From Isoetes engelmannii (lineage: Eukaryota > Streptophyta > Lycopodiopsida > Isoetales > Isoetaceae): a stretch of DNA of 36,141 bases. Each line of letters opens with the position of its first letter. Position 1 is the stretch's first letter. This document shows positions 21,914 through 31,859 of the stretch, piece by piece. The position numbers were made by a program, and so were the translations under genes. The stretch is from assembly GCA_011763485.2 (NCBI GenBank), contig JAANSK020247053.1:1-36141 (forward strand), read 5' to 3'. The notes beneath the pieces are model-generated. The model had not been told where the DNA came from. It saw only the letters and a program-made list of their open reading frames with translations, and ran no database searches.

Positions 21914-22640
21914 TTCTATTTCTGTAGAACTCGGCTATGGCTATGGCGCCTTCTTCCCTACGGGTCGATCTGGGCCCCTAGATATGCCATCTCAGCCCTC
22001 GCATCTTTCACAAGAGAATGGGATCCCCAATAGGGGAGGGTCCCCAACATTGACGCATGATCTATTTATGACGCATTTTTTTGCAAATTGTTTAACGCAA
22101 AATTGGGCCATTTTCCATGCTAAACATTTTCGAATTTGAGGCAATTTTTCCTGTGTTTGAAGAAGAAGAAGAAAATTCTTAACGTCCACTGCGTACGAGA
22201 AGCTCCACTGCATGAAGCGCACGAATTGGGTATGGAAAGGCGTGAAGTGCCTACATTGGGTATGGAAATGGAAATGTGTGAACTGGTTGGATTGGGTATG
22301 GAAATGGCAGTTTCAGTCGCCGAAGATAAGATAAGATAAGAGCACTTGAGTTTTTCTTGCACGCAGCAGCTTTTTTGTGTCAAAAATCTTGAGGTAGGTA
22401 TTGTTACATTAACCCATCATGCAGTTTTTTCAGACAAAGATTCATTCTAGCATGAGTCGTACCTCTGAATGCCACAATCCATGGAATGGCTTCCAAGACA
22501 AAGTTTTATTCCAAGTTGAGCCGTAGCTCTGAATGTCACAATGGCTTCCAAATGCTATTGAAGATTTAGCAAGGGGAACTTTTAGACAAGCAGGATGATT
22601 CGGATGAAAATATTACTGATGCTTGATGCTGAGAATGGAT
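21914..22640. other. Divergent intergenic region between HGSNAT and the PP2C pseudogene
   Basis: The HGSNAT ATG points left and the PP2C remnant points right, so this about 0.7-kb stretch would have held both promoters. It contains three spaced copies of TTGGGTATGGAAA (22226, 22256, 22292), a GAAGAAGAAGAAGAAAA run near 22158, and an ATAAG/ATAAG doublet near 22325. No open gene was found. Confidence 0.5.
22061..22070 (-). promoter_or_regulatory. Candidate TATA box of the HGSNAT-like gene
   Basis: On the minus strand this reads CATAAATAGA, about 150 nt upstream of the ATG at 21913. That leaves room for a 5' UTR of roughly 110-125 nt. It is a motif match only. No transcript start can be seen. 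Confidence 0.3.
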
Positions 22641-23860
22641 GTTCCAATGAAAGGGAGCATCCAGTGCCAGAAATGTTTGTGAAATGGCAGAGACCACATC
22701 TATGAGCATTCCAAGTGATGGATCGAGAACTTAGAGTTCACCCTTTTGTTGATTGTATTGTAGTGGAACAATAGCAGTTGCAATCTTAAAGCAGTGCATT
22801 CATTCAAATGGCAACCTTCTGGATTTCACTATGTGATATGTACATAAGTCTTGATAAATTATTGTGTTGTCCACTACAGGGTCAAGATCTATTGATTGGA
22901 ATTGTTGTGGACTCTAGAGACATTATGGGAACCAAAGCTGATGATGCATCCTTTGTTGCAATTACTTTAACAGTAGATTTGCAACCCAATTTACCAAGTA
23001 AGTCGCTTCATCTTCTGCAAAGAAACGCATAGCATTGAACTCGGTAGGCCTTTGAACTGTTGCTGAGCATAGCATTAAACAATTTATAGGTGTTGAAGTG
23101 TTGTATAAGTAATGGAAGGCAAAAAGACTCTATGTGCACTTTGTTTTTTAACTTACAGAAGTGCTCTCTTTTGCTAATAAAAGAATATGGCAATGCAAAG
23201 ACAAAGTATTTGCCTTGCACGATGAGCCAGAAGTGTACCATGTAAGGTTGCCCCATGACACTCGCCGTCTCAAGGATTTTGGTGTTTTTTTGTTCCTGAA
23301 ACTTCATATAGGAGGCTTGCAGATAAGGATCAAATCATTGATTCTTGCAACTGATGGGATAGGTGGAGATATTTTTACAAATACCTTAATTTATGTGACT
23401 GGTTTATAATATAGAAGTTTCTGTAGGTCTAGAATGTTCTTAGTATTGAGCAAGTTGTGCATATTGTTGCTTCTAATGCCACTCACAGCACTTCTGCAAG
23501 AGCATTAGTAGAAGCAGCAATTCATACATGGGTGTTCAAATATCCTACATCAAAGATGGACGTCTCTGTCGTCATATACTTATGCTCTGTACTTGTGCTA
23601 TCTACGGTGGCGGATAAGGAAACTGACGTTGTTTCAGATGAGGCATCCCCCTCTGTAGAACATAATTGGACTCTTCTTTACTACTCAGAGAAGATATACA
23701 AATACAGAATCTTGCATACGCTCCAGAAGATGACAACAAAACTGCATATTTGGTCCATACACAGAGGCTAAAACTTAATGACATTGAAAGAGGTGCTATG
23801 GGAAAAGATGGTAAACCTATCCAGCATAGTTTTGTTGAATGTTTGGCCAAATGAGCGAGA
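22640..23860 (+). pseudogene. Clade E-type protein phosphatase 2C (PP2C) pseudogene
   Basis: Exon-like blocks in order: about 22704-22793 (FQVMDRELRVHPFVDC); 22880-22997 (GQDLLIGIVVDSRDIMGTKA...LTVDLQPNLP), flanked by ctacag and gtaagt; about 23159-23350 (RIWQCKDKVFALHDEPEVYH, LPHD, LKDFGV, ILATDGI); and about 23433-23650 (NVLSIEQVVHIVASNATHS, ARALVEAAIHTWVFKYPTSK). These match plant clade E PP2Cs, Mg/Mn-dependent Ser/Thr phosphatases. Retained introns mean it is not a retrocopy. Lesions: a frameshift in the first block (the SGTIAVAILKQ part is in another frame); GDSRA is now VDSRD; the segment carrying GLAMARAFGD is missing between LPHDT and LKDFGV; a frameshift follows FGV; and the intron after DGI is disturbed. 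The N-terminal DGHG exon was not found. Confidence 0.8.
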
Positions 23861-24400
23861 TGCACTTAACAGTGTTACTATAAGGTTAATTCCTTAACAG
23901 GGTTTTCCAAATTTTTATTGGAAGATAAATTATTGGAAGGTTCTAAGATGAACTAGTTAAGATTTGGATGTTGCACTATGAGAAGCCTGTATACCCTTGC
24001 CATTTTTGATGCATGTACTATAGGGTGATTCTTGGATTAGAGAGCATGGGTTGCTGATGTTTGTTGAGAGAATCACAACATAGTGTGATATCTTTGAGCA
24101 TGTGACACTAAAAACCAGTATTCCGAGTTTGACTAAACAATACAGTGTGTTTTGTTTTCCCCTACAATGAACCGTACATTTTTTTTGTACTCTTCTGGTG
24201 GTACATCATCCAAAGTTTGACAAAACAATACATTGTGATTTGTTTTCCCCTACAATGAACTATACATTTTTTTTTGTACTCTTCTGGAGTTACAGAATTG
24301 TTAAGGAAATGCATCAGAATTGCTAAGGAAATGCATGAAGGCAAGTAAGTGGAAAAATAGTAGAAAAGAAACTAAGCAAATTTAATGGGCTTCTCAGCAT
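23861..24400. other. Spacer with tandem repeats
   Basis: It contains the 88-bp duplication listed separately and a 22-bp duplication at about 24299-24342 (unit TTGCTAAGGAAATGCAT). No gene was recognised. Confidence 0.5.
24128..24300. repeat. 88-bp tandem duplication
   Basis: Copies start at 24128 and 24216. Both contain TTTTCCCCTACAATGAAC, a T-run and TTGTACTCTTCTGG. They are nearly identical. Confidence 0.85.
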
Positions 24401-24404
24401 CTTA

Positions 24405-25500
24405 AACATTATTTTATTTTTATTGAAGAACTATATCACCAATATATTAAAAGAATGGTAGTGATACAAAGCGAGTGAGGAGGAAGAAGAACTGCCCCAA
24501 AGAGACAGCGGTACCTCGACACTCCATAACCAACTCACAAAGAAACCTCAACACTACTGCTGCACAAGTGGCCCTAAACCCAAGAAGTCCCGCCAAATGG
24601 CGAACTTCTGCTCCATTGATCCTGGGCACACAAGAAAGCTCTGAAAGAGTTTGTACCTAAGTCGAGGAACAAGAGAGGTTGCAGGCTGCTAAACCCTCTG
24701 GAAGATCCACAGCCGCCGCCGCTTCCAGATCAGCCACACCAACCAGGCCGCACACAGATGCAGAGCCTGCTTCCAGAGGAGTGGCCATGCCACAGGGTAT
24801 ACATGAAGCAATAACTGCTGGCTAGTCAATCTCACCTGAAACAAAGCCCTGACCCAATCCCATGCTGCCTGCAGGTGGGGGCATAAAACCAGACAATGCT
24901 CCACAGTCTCACGGTGTAGGCCACAACAAGGGCAAAGGGGGCTCACACTTGGCCTGAACCGGGTCACAAGAGCGTTCACCCTGATACAACAGTGCACCAC
25001 CTGCCACAGCAGCACCCTAACCTTCGATGGGGGAAGTGGACACCAAGTCCACGTCCAGACCGAATGCCAACTCGAGCCTGGGAGCTGCAAAGACCACTTG
25101 CATGAAGGGGGCAAAGTGTCATCAATCACCAGCACCCAATAAGAAGACCGTACAAAGCATGAGGCCGCAACATCTGAATGGACCTTCCAAACCTGCACCA
25201 CCACATCATCCTGAAGGACTATAGGTATATGCTGCGGAATACTCCGTGCCACCTGCTCCCAAATAGCCCGATCACTACCTCGCAGCCGAAAGCGGGCTCG
25301 AAAAGACTCCCACGAAGCTAGCTGACCCTCCAAATGCCAATCCTCCAAGGTACACATACCAGCATGCCTCCAACGGGCCTGCGTCCGAGCATGCACAGTG
25401 GCAGCCAAGGGCAAGTGCGTAGGGGGCAGAGGAACCCACAGGAAGGGAGAGGAGTGGTGATAAACATTATTCTCAAGGTAGAGGGGCAAAAATATGATGG
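24405..25500 (-). mobile_element. L1-type LINE, 3' fragment with zf-RVT domain
   Basis: A 277-codon open frame (25522-24689) carries WTWCPLPPSKVRVLLWQVVH, then VNALVTRF and CPCCGLHRETVEHCLVLCPH followed by LQAAWDWV, then WLIWKRRRLWIFQ. This is the C-terminal zf-RVT-like region found after the reverse transcriptase in plant L1-clade LINEs. The first ~25 codons (MKSRSFFPIIFLPLYLENNV) are probably flanking sequence. About 250 bp of 3' UTR follows, ending in AATAAAAATAAAATAA near 24410-24425. The RT and endonuclease are absent, so it is 5'-truncated. The coding remnant is continuous, so it looks younger than the family A LINEs. I could not see a convincing target duplication. Confidence 0.85.
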
Positions 25501-25529
25501 GAAAAAAACTTCGACTTTTCAAATGCTAT

Positions 25530-26430
25530 ATATAGTTTTAAAACTAGAACTGCTTAATTGCACTTATAATAGAACAAATTTCAAACTTGTAGTATAAGAG
25601 ACATCACATAACACGATTGTTTTTAAATTGCTCTCAAATGCAATTTAAGAGAGGGATTGTTTTCTATGTCTAGAGTTGCCTTTATGTACACCAAAATTGT
25701 TATTCCCAAATGGTAGTTCTTTGAGTGACATGTTGGACGTGAATACTGTGAATTTTTGTGCTCATGGCACAACCCTTTTGCTATACATGATTTAGTGGAA
25801 AAACATGCACAACAAGCGAAGTTGTCATGTTATATAGCCTAACCATTTTTGTTTTTTATTTTTTTTTTGTTTGCACGTCTATTTAGGCCATGGAAGAGAC
25901 TATGTAGTTCCTTTGTTGTAATTGTGTACTTGTATATCAAGCTCACTACCTTATCATTGTGCACAAATCAATAAGTTTTGGCATCATGGTGTGAACCAAG
26001 CATGGATAATGTGGAAAATATGGAGTCCTTTTAATGGTAGGCTAGAAACATGGGCACCATTAATGGTATGCCAGTGCGGCATTATTAGAACATAGGGGCC
26101 AATAAGTGGTTTGTATAACCTCCATTCAAGGTACACAAGTGCACCAATGATGGAACATCGTCTCGACCACTTCACTCAAAAAACATTTGCTAGAGTTAGG
26201 CCTATCAGATAGGCCAGGAGAGGACATGGCTAGAAAGCTTAGAATCTAAGGTTTCTAATGATATACAATATGGCTATAGTTAAGATGAATTTTGAGTGTT
26301 TGTATAATAGGTTAAGACTAAATGAGCCAAGGATGGCGCTCCTCCCCTAACCCTTTAGGCCTAGCTCTATCTATACTTTGAACATATCTAAACATGTAAT
26401 ATTGAGTTTGCTATTTTCTTTTTCCTTTTT
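25530..26430. other. AT-rich spacer with no recognised gene
   Basis: No coding homology or element ends found. A T-rich run lies at about 25855-25869 and another at about 26415-26438. Confidence 0.45.
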
Positions 26431-26436
26431 TTTTTC

Positions 26437-26631
26437 TTGGTTCTGCGCCGCAATTTAAATGCTGCGGACAACGACACATGGATGGCTAACCTTGCACCGC
26501 CATCGCCGGAGAGACGCCACGGAAGAAATAGAGGAGAAGGCAATTCCGGCGGTGGTGGAACCACTGGTGCTCTCGCTATTATGGCGTCTTTTAATTCATA
26601 CCACTACTCCAACCCTGACAGATCCTCCTAG
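26437..26631 (+). CDS. Hypothetical 64-aa open frame in a GC-richer island
   Basis: It follows a long T/C tract and sits in a local GC-rich patch unlike its AT-rich surroundings. The peptide is Asn/Gly/Ser-rich (LAPPSPERRHGRNRGEG, NSGGGGTTGALAIM) and low in complexity. An overlapping frame (26459-26662) is equally long. I recognise no family. It could be the first exon of a lost gene or chance. Confidence 0.15.
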   Translation: MVLRRNLNAADNDTWMANLAPPSPERRHGRNRGEGNSGGGGTTGALAIMASFNSYHYSNPDRSS

Positions 26632-26689
26632 CTCTTCTTCCTCTGTTGTGAAGCTTAAGTAGGCCGTGCCAGTTTTATTAACCAAATCT

Positions 26690-27890
26690 TAGCCTGCCTA
26701 GTTCTTTCTGCTATATGGATTTGCAATTTTATGCAGCTTAGTCAAAAATTTCTTCATCATCTCCATTGCTCCCTATAATCTACCCGAAATATCGCCATAC
26801 TCGCGAAAAATATTTTGGCAGTTTGATTCAGATCTTGGTGCAGCGTTTGACCCAGTAAATGCATATGGCCGACCATGGGTAAAGCAGAAGTGTAAGCGGA
26901 AGCCTTTTATTTTTGTGGGGAGTGCCTGCAACACTGTATAAGCTGTGAACAATGTTTTTTGCAGTTGCTTGCAAGGGTAGGCCTTCATGGGCTCGATCCA
27001 TGTCCGATCCAGCAAGAAGGTCGCCCAAATAGCAGCACTCGGGTCCTGTAAATCCTCATTTGGGTCAAATCAGCCCTGTTAGACTCAATTCCCCTTGAAA
27101 ATTGTTGTCATCACTGCCATGGTGGCTTCTAAGCGATGTGCTCGAAAATGATTCATGTTTCACCCTTCGAGCTTTAGACGGGCGGTCAATATTCTGGATA
27201 TGGGGGAAGAAGGAAGGAAAGTTTAGCTCCAGCCTCCAGGCTCTAATATGAGGCACTTGGGGATGGGACTAACCCTGCATTAGCGACAAATGCAAATGTT
27301 GTTTGATAATTTCAAGAGTGTAGATCCAATGGAACTACCAACTGCGAGCGGGATTTGTTATGCAGCCATCGACAATTGCTCCTTCGAATCTAACATGCCG
27401 CCGCGAGAAAATTTTGCAAATCCACTGATTCTTTTCATACAAAAAGTAGGGTTTTATTTTTACTTTACAACAATTGCCTCTTTTTATGCCAAAAACCATT
27501 CCTGTCATACAAAAAGTAGGAACAGTTGTCTGGTATTTTCATTGGAGGCTATATCTAATCTAAAGAGAAAAGCTTAGTTGCCTGGAGGCTATATAATCTA
27601 AAGAGAAAAGCTTAGTTGCCTCTCACTCTGCAGCACGTTCCCATTATGGTGATATGATGGTCATGTGATTTTTTGAAAAGGACACTTTAAAATCTTTAAA
27701 GCAAGGAGCAATGCACGTAATTACTTTCTTTGCACGCACAAGTATTTAAGTTTTCCTCTCATCTAAACTACATATAAAGACATGATGCACCCAACTAGTT
27801 CAACTGCAACTAGGGTTCAAAATCAGAAATTAGGCTAGCCAACAAGTTTGCCTGCAAAAGTTAGCCTGACTACAACTATTCTGCTGCCGG
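26690..27890. other. Spacer with small duplications
   Basis: No recognised gene. It holds a 40-bp tandem duplication at 27544-27621 and a 16-bp word TCATACAAAAAGTAGG at 27435-27450 and 27505-27520. Confidence 0.45.
27544..27621. repeat. 40-bp tandem duplication
   Basis: Two head-to-tail copies (27544-27583, 27584-27621) of GGAGGCTATAT...AATCTAAAGAGAAAAGC...TTAGTTGCCT, differing by a 2-bp length change. Confidence 0.9.
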
Positions 27891-27894
27891 ATAA

Positions 27895-28451
27895 GATTTC
27901 AACGAATAGGTGAGTCAAGAGGGGTTTGGCATTTTTCTATACTCACTTCCATACACACAAAGGTCGGGAAAGAGACGGCGGCCTTGGCCGCCGTGATAAA
28001 TTTCTTGTAGGCTATAATTGAATGTTTCATTATCCTTCGCATGTTTGCACAAATATGCTTAAGCAATTTCCTTGTGTCCATGTTGTCGTCAGGTATTGCG
28101 CACGTGGATGGTATTAAAGTCGTTAGAATTGATCTACAATGAAGAAAAAACATGAAAATTCCAGCCTGTTCATGGGTAGCATTGTGTTTGGAAAGTTATG
28201 CATGTCTTGAAGAATTAATAATTGAATTGGGTTGGAGTCAGATTCATGATTACAGTCTAGTTGCTTTCATCTTCTGCGGTCTGTTTTTAGGGTCAATGGA
28301 TGTTTTCGGGTCAAATCTATTATGCAAACGTAGGGAAAAGCATCAATTTGGTAGATTTCTTTTCCATTCGATTCCTTATCCATTGATTCGATTCCTCGTC
28401 TTCAAGTTCCTTGTTGAGGATCTGGTAGGTCACTTATCTCATTACAAATAG
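27895..28451. other. Two small unassigned open frames beside the Helitron break
   Basis: A minus frame (28153-27899, 84 aa, including RRIMKHSIIAYKKFITAAKA) and a plus frame (28152-28451, 99 aa, including LEELIIELGWSQIHDYSLVA) meet head to head. Neither matches a family I know. They sit where the helicase part of the neighbouring Helitron would be expected, so they are probably replacement or flanking DNA. Confidence 0.2.
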
Positions 28452-28458
28452 GATTGAT

Positions 28459-30500
28459 TTATCTCATTATGTCTTCCTGAAACACCTCTTCCCTGAATAT
28501 CATATATAGATCTATTGCATGCTCAGGAAGAATGAACTCAAACTCCCTCAAAGATCGTCCGGCAGAGTTCATATGATCTTCAATGTCTAGAAGTGACATG
28601 TCAACACACCGATCACACACTTGCACATTTTGATCCTCTGCAACCATTCGTGCCTCATGCAAGAAGTCATCGACCATAGAAATCTTGACTTCTTCCCATA
28701 GTTGTTGCGAGTTTGAGTTGGAAACTTGTGGTTGAGGGATCGAACCTGCCATTTCCTACTGAGTTTATCATAGGTAAACTTTTTTGGAAAATTGTGGTAG
28801 AGCAATTGAGTGGCTTCTATATTTCCAGATGCATTCATCTCGAAAAATAATGTAAACGTTGTCATTATTCTTGCTTCTTATAGTGTCCACGCTCATATCT
28901 TCTCGATAATACACATCTTGTTGCATTGGGAGATGCACAGCCAGTCTAGTGACATGAGGAAACTGTTGTTGTATTTCATATGAGAGAATTGTCCATGCTG
29001 CCTCAGAAGCTGAGAAGTAGCGTGCATTCAAGAATTGATCAACCTCGTCATGGTTTGTGGTGGGTGCCCTGCAAGACAATGCACCATCACTTGTTGCTTC
29101 TAAGTTCACATTGATCATATCCGGCCCTTTGTAAACATACTTGTACAAATAGTTAACGTCCTTAACAGCAGCACACATCTCAACATTGATATGGCACTTG
29201 AAGTACGATGTTAGCCATGGATTATATGGCACCAACCATCTGTTGTCTAGATTTACATCACCCATTTTCACTTTCTGGCCATCGTCCCTTCTTCGGTAGA
29301 ATGGGTATCCATCAACAATTGTCATCTCATCTAAAAATGCACGTGGATAATGCTTTGTATACTTACCATCCTGTATGCATGGATTGTTCGGATATCCAAC
29401 ACCACATGGTCCATGCATCATATTACGGGTGACCACCTCATACAATCCAGGATATGCGTCCTTGTCCGGTATTTTGCACAAATGATTTGATTAATCTCTT
29501 TAGCTGTAAAGGGCTTGTCTGCCTTATCCAACATAGTCAGCAAATGAACATGTGGCAAGCCTCTCTTTTGCAACTCAATAACATAGACTTTTGCGATTAT
29601 ACGGTCGAATATACCACAACTAGTTATGAGATCTACCAGCTCCTTTACTTTCATATGGAACACTCTAGCCACTAACTCTGGTCAATCACTTGGTGATTGG
29701 CCATATAATACCTCCCTCCTGATCTCTTCCTAATTTGCATTGGCATTCATGGTTATGAAGAGGTATGGCCTGCCAAGTTCACGCACAATAGACATGGCAT
29801 CCTGATATCGTTGGGTCATGTATCGGACCTCCCAAATGTGAGGACGGTATCACAACTTTTCGGGCAATATCACCTGCATCATCTCCTTCAAAGTCCATAA
29901 TACCTTGCAACACGTCTTTGCGAATGGTGTGTTGATTCAACACAACGAATTGTAACCTTTCTTATTCCATCTTCGCAAACATATCACAAATATATTCTTG
30001 AAACAACCAACCATCCATATGAAGGGGAGATGCATGTCCGCGACGCGTGAACAGATGATATATATGTAGTACTCCATAACACTTACTTCCTTTGCACTAC
30101 TTCGTCCATGAGGTATTTTAAGATGCCATCCATCTGTACCATAGGGAAGAAGTAACACAAACTGCAATGGATCATATGCCGAGTGGTATGCATCTATATA
30201 CTTCACACCACCATCCTAATTGGCATTAAGACAGCCACCTCATTTGCAGTTGGAGCATTATATTGCCCCCTCACAGGATTATGCGTGTTGCAAGAAGGTA
30301 ACGGATATCTTCGATCGGATAAATACGCATAATCTGTGCCGCATTATGCTAACAAATGGATTGAGCTATGTCATAAGGGCCTGCAACTACACTACTATTT
30401 CTTGCCTCAGTCCATCAAAAATGGACATCCTATGTTCAACTTGCATGTCATCACCATCCATGATGTATATCTATGAAAATTTTGCATGCTCTTGATGCCC
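28459..30500 (-). mobile_element. Helitron Rep region (Helitron_like_N), broken, no helicase
   Basis: On the minus strand: YIDAYHSAYDPLQFVLLLPYGTDGWH (30200-30120 region, shown only as key words IDAYHSAYDPLQ and GTDGWH); RVFHMKVKELVDLI; IELQKRGLPHVHLLTML with the HUH-type His pair at 29552-29550 and 29546-29544; CAAVKDVNYLYKYVYKGPDM with the paired tyrosines; MNASGNIEATQLLYHNFPKK; and LWEEVKISMVDDFLHEARM followed by LLDIEDHMNSAGRSL. This is the rolling-circle replication initiator part of RepHel, followed by the linker that normally leads to the PIF1-like helicase. Frameshifts occur near 29475 (two overlapping open frames) and near 28800. Homology stops at about 28459 and no helicase follows. 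Neither the TC nor the CTRR end was located. Confidence 0.85.
28768..29481 (-). pseudogene. Longest open piece of the Helitron Rep (237 codons)
   Basis: It covers the segment after the HUH motif: DAYPGLYEVVTRNMMHGPCG, then GKYTKHYPRAFLDEMT, the YLYKYVYKGPD tyrosine motif, and LNARYFSASEAAWTILSYEI. It overlaps the upstream HUH-bearing frame (29672-29418) by 64 nt, where a frameshift near 29475 divides what was one protein. Confidence 0.85.
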
Positions 30501-31850
30501 ATCCTCAGTACATTGTAACCTCAAGGCTCTACATTTTGCCACTCTTTTGTGCCGCATGCGTCTCCTTCTTGAGGTAGTACTTTCATTTTCAAGTGTCTTG
30601 TAGGAGGGATTATTCGCTATGGTAGTTGGTGTTAGTCGATGGGAGGTACCGGCGACTCCTGCTTGACATGGTGTGCCAAAGCAATCAACATTCGTGTCCG
30701 TAGTTTGCAGCAACATTGCATGATCACCCGTTTGTTTCTGTATTGTTGAAAATAATTGCATCCTAATACCATCTACTTCTGGTATGATGAGTAATTGCAT
30801 CCTAATCTACTTCTGGTGTGATGAACAGCAGTTCCCTCGACAACCATCCATGTCATTCAAATGATGGTGTTTTGTCATGAGCTTACCTACTTGTCCAGGC
30901 AGACAATGTGTGGGCTCTGGCATGACTGTCTCCCCATTGCTGGTGCATTGGATGGTTGGCCAACATGAACTATTTCTGTAGCATTCACATCATATTCTAA
31001 CCTCAAGGCTTTAGCCTTTGCAGCACACTTACGTGCCAAACATCTCTTCCTACCAGACTTTTGTTTCATCCATGGGCATCATATAGAGGGATTGTTGGCC
31101 ACAATAGGGCATAAACATGCTACAGTATACCTTAAAAAGTATTATTTAGGTAGCATAAAACTACCTAAAAAAGTACCCAACACTGGGTAATGGGTACTTG
31201 TTTAAGGTCGCAATAACTAATAAGTGTTAAATTGTATACATTCATTTTAACCTCCAATAATGTTGTCTTTACGTTAATCTTGAACATCAACATGTTTTTG
31301 ACTTCTAATTTGAAACTTTGAATTTGTTTTGATTAAAAGAACAAAGAAATAGTGCTCAATCCTGAAGTACCTAGTGTAGCTACTTTGGTAGGTTCCAAAA
31401 ATGGACACCTATAGCATGCTTATGCCCAATAGGTGGCGTTTTTGTGTGTGATGTTCCCATATAAGTCCCTGGTACATGTACGTATGAGATCTCCCTAGCT
31501 TGCAGCAACATCCTAATATCATTTAGTTTTGATGTGATGAGATGTGAATTCCCCATATGTACAGCAGCTCCGTCCACAACCATGTCATTCAAATGCAGGC
31601 ACCTTGTCGGTAGCTTATCTACTTGACTATACAGACAATGCATTGGCTCTGGCATAATTGTCTTCCAATTGCTGGTGGATTCGATGATTGGCCAACATGA
31701 ACTATCTCTGTAGAACTTACATCGTAATCTTACCTCAAGGCTCTTCTAGCCTTTGCAGCTCGCTTACGTGCCAAACATCTCTTCTTACCAGACATGCTTT
31801 CATTCACGGGCGTTATAAGTGAGGGGTTGTTGGCCACAACGGGTGGTGTC
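30500..31850 (-). mobile_element. Helitron N-terminal region with repeated basic units
   Basis: Three related units on the minus strand carry a Lys/Arg-rich word: SRRRRMRHKRVAKCRALRL (about 30580-30520), GRKRCLARKCAAKAKALRL (about 31060-31005) and GKKRCLARKRAAKA (about 31795-31740). Units 2 and 3 also share EIVHVGQ, GRQ and a CIVY/HIVC-like stretch, so roughly 300 bp has been duplicated. The basic words look like nuclear-localisation or DNA-binding tails, such as precede the Rep domain in Helitrons, but that role is inferred. Many stops interrupt the region. Confidence 0.5.
30753..30830. repeat. 39-bp tandem duplication in the Helitron N-terminal region
   Basis: TAATTGCATCCTAAT...CTACTTCTGGTRTGATGA occurs at 30753 and again at 30792. 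Confidence 0.8.
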
Positions 31851-31859
31851 TGTTTATGA

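Noticed and set aside
22120-22383. Open frames over the GAAGAA and TATGGAAA repeats on both strands
   Set aside because: Low-complexity sequence between two genes with no homology.
22640-23860. Functional PP2C gene
   Set aside because: The AFGD segment is missing, at least two frameshifts are present and the DGHG exon was not found.
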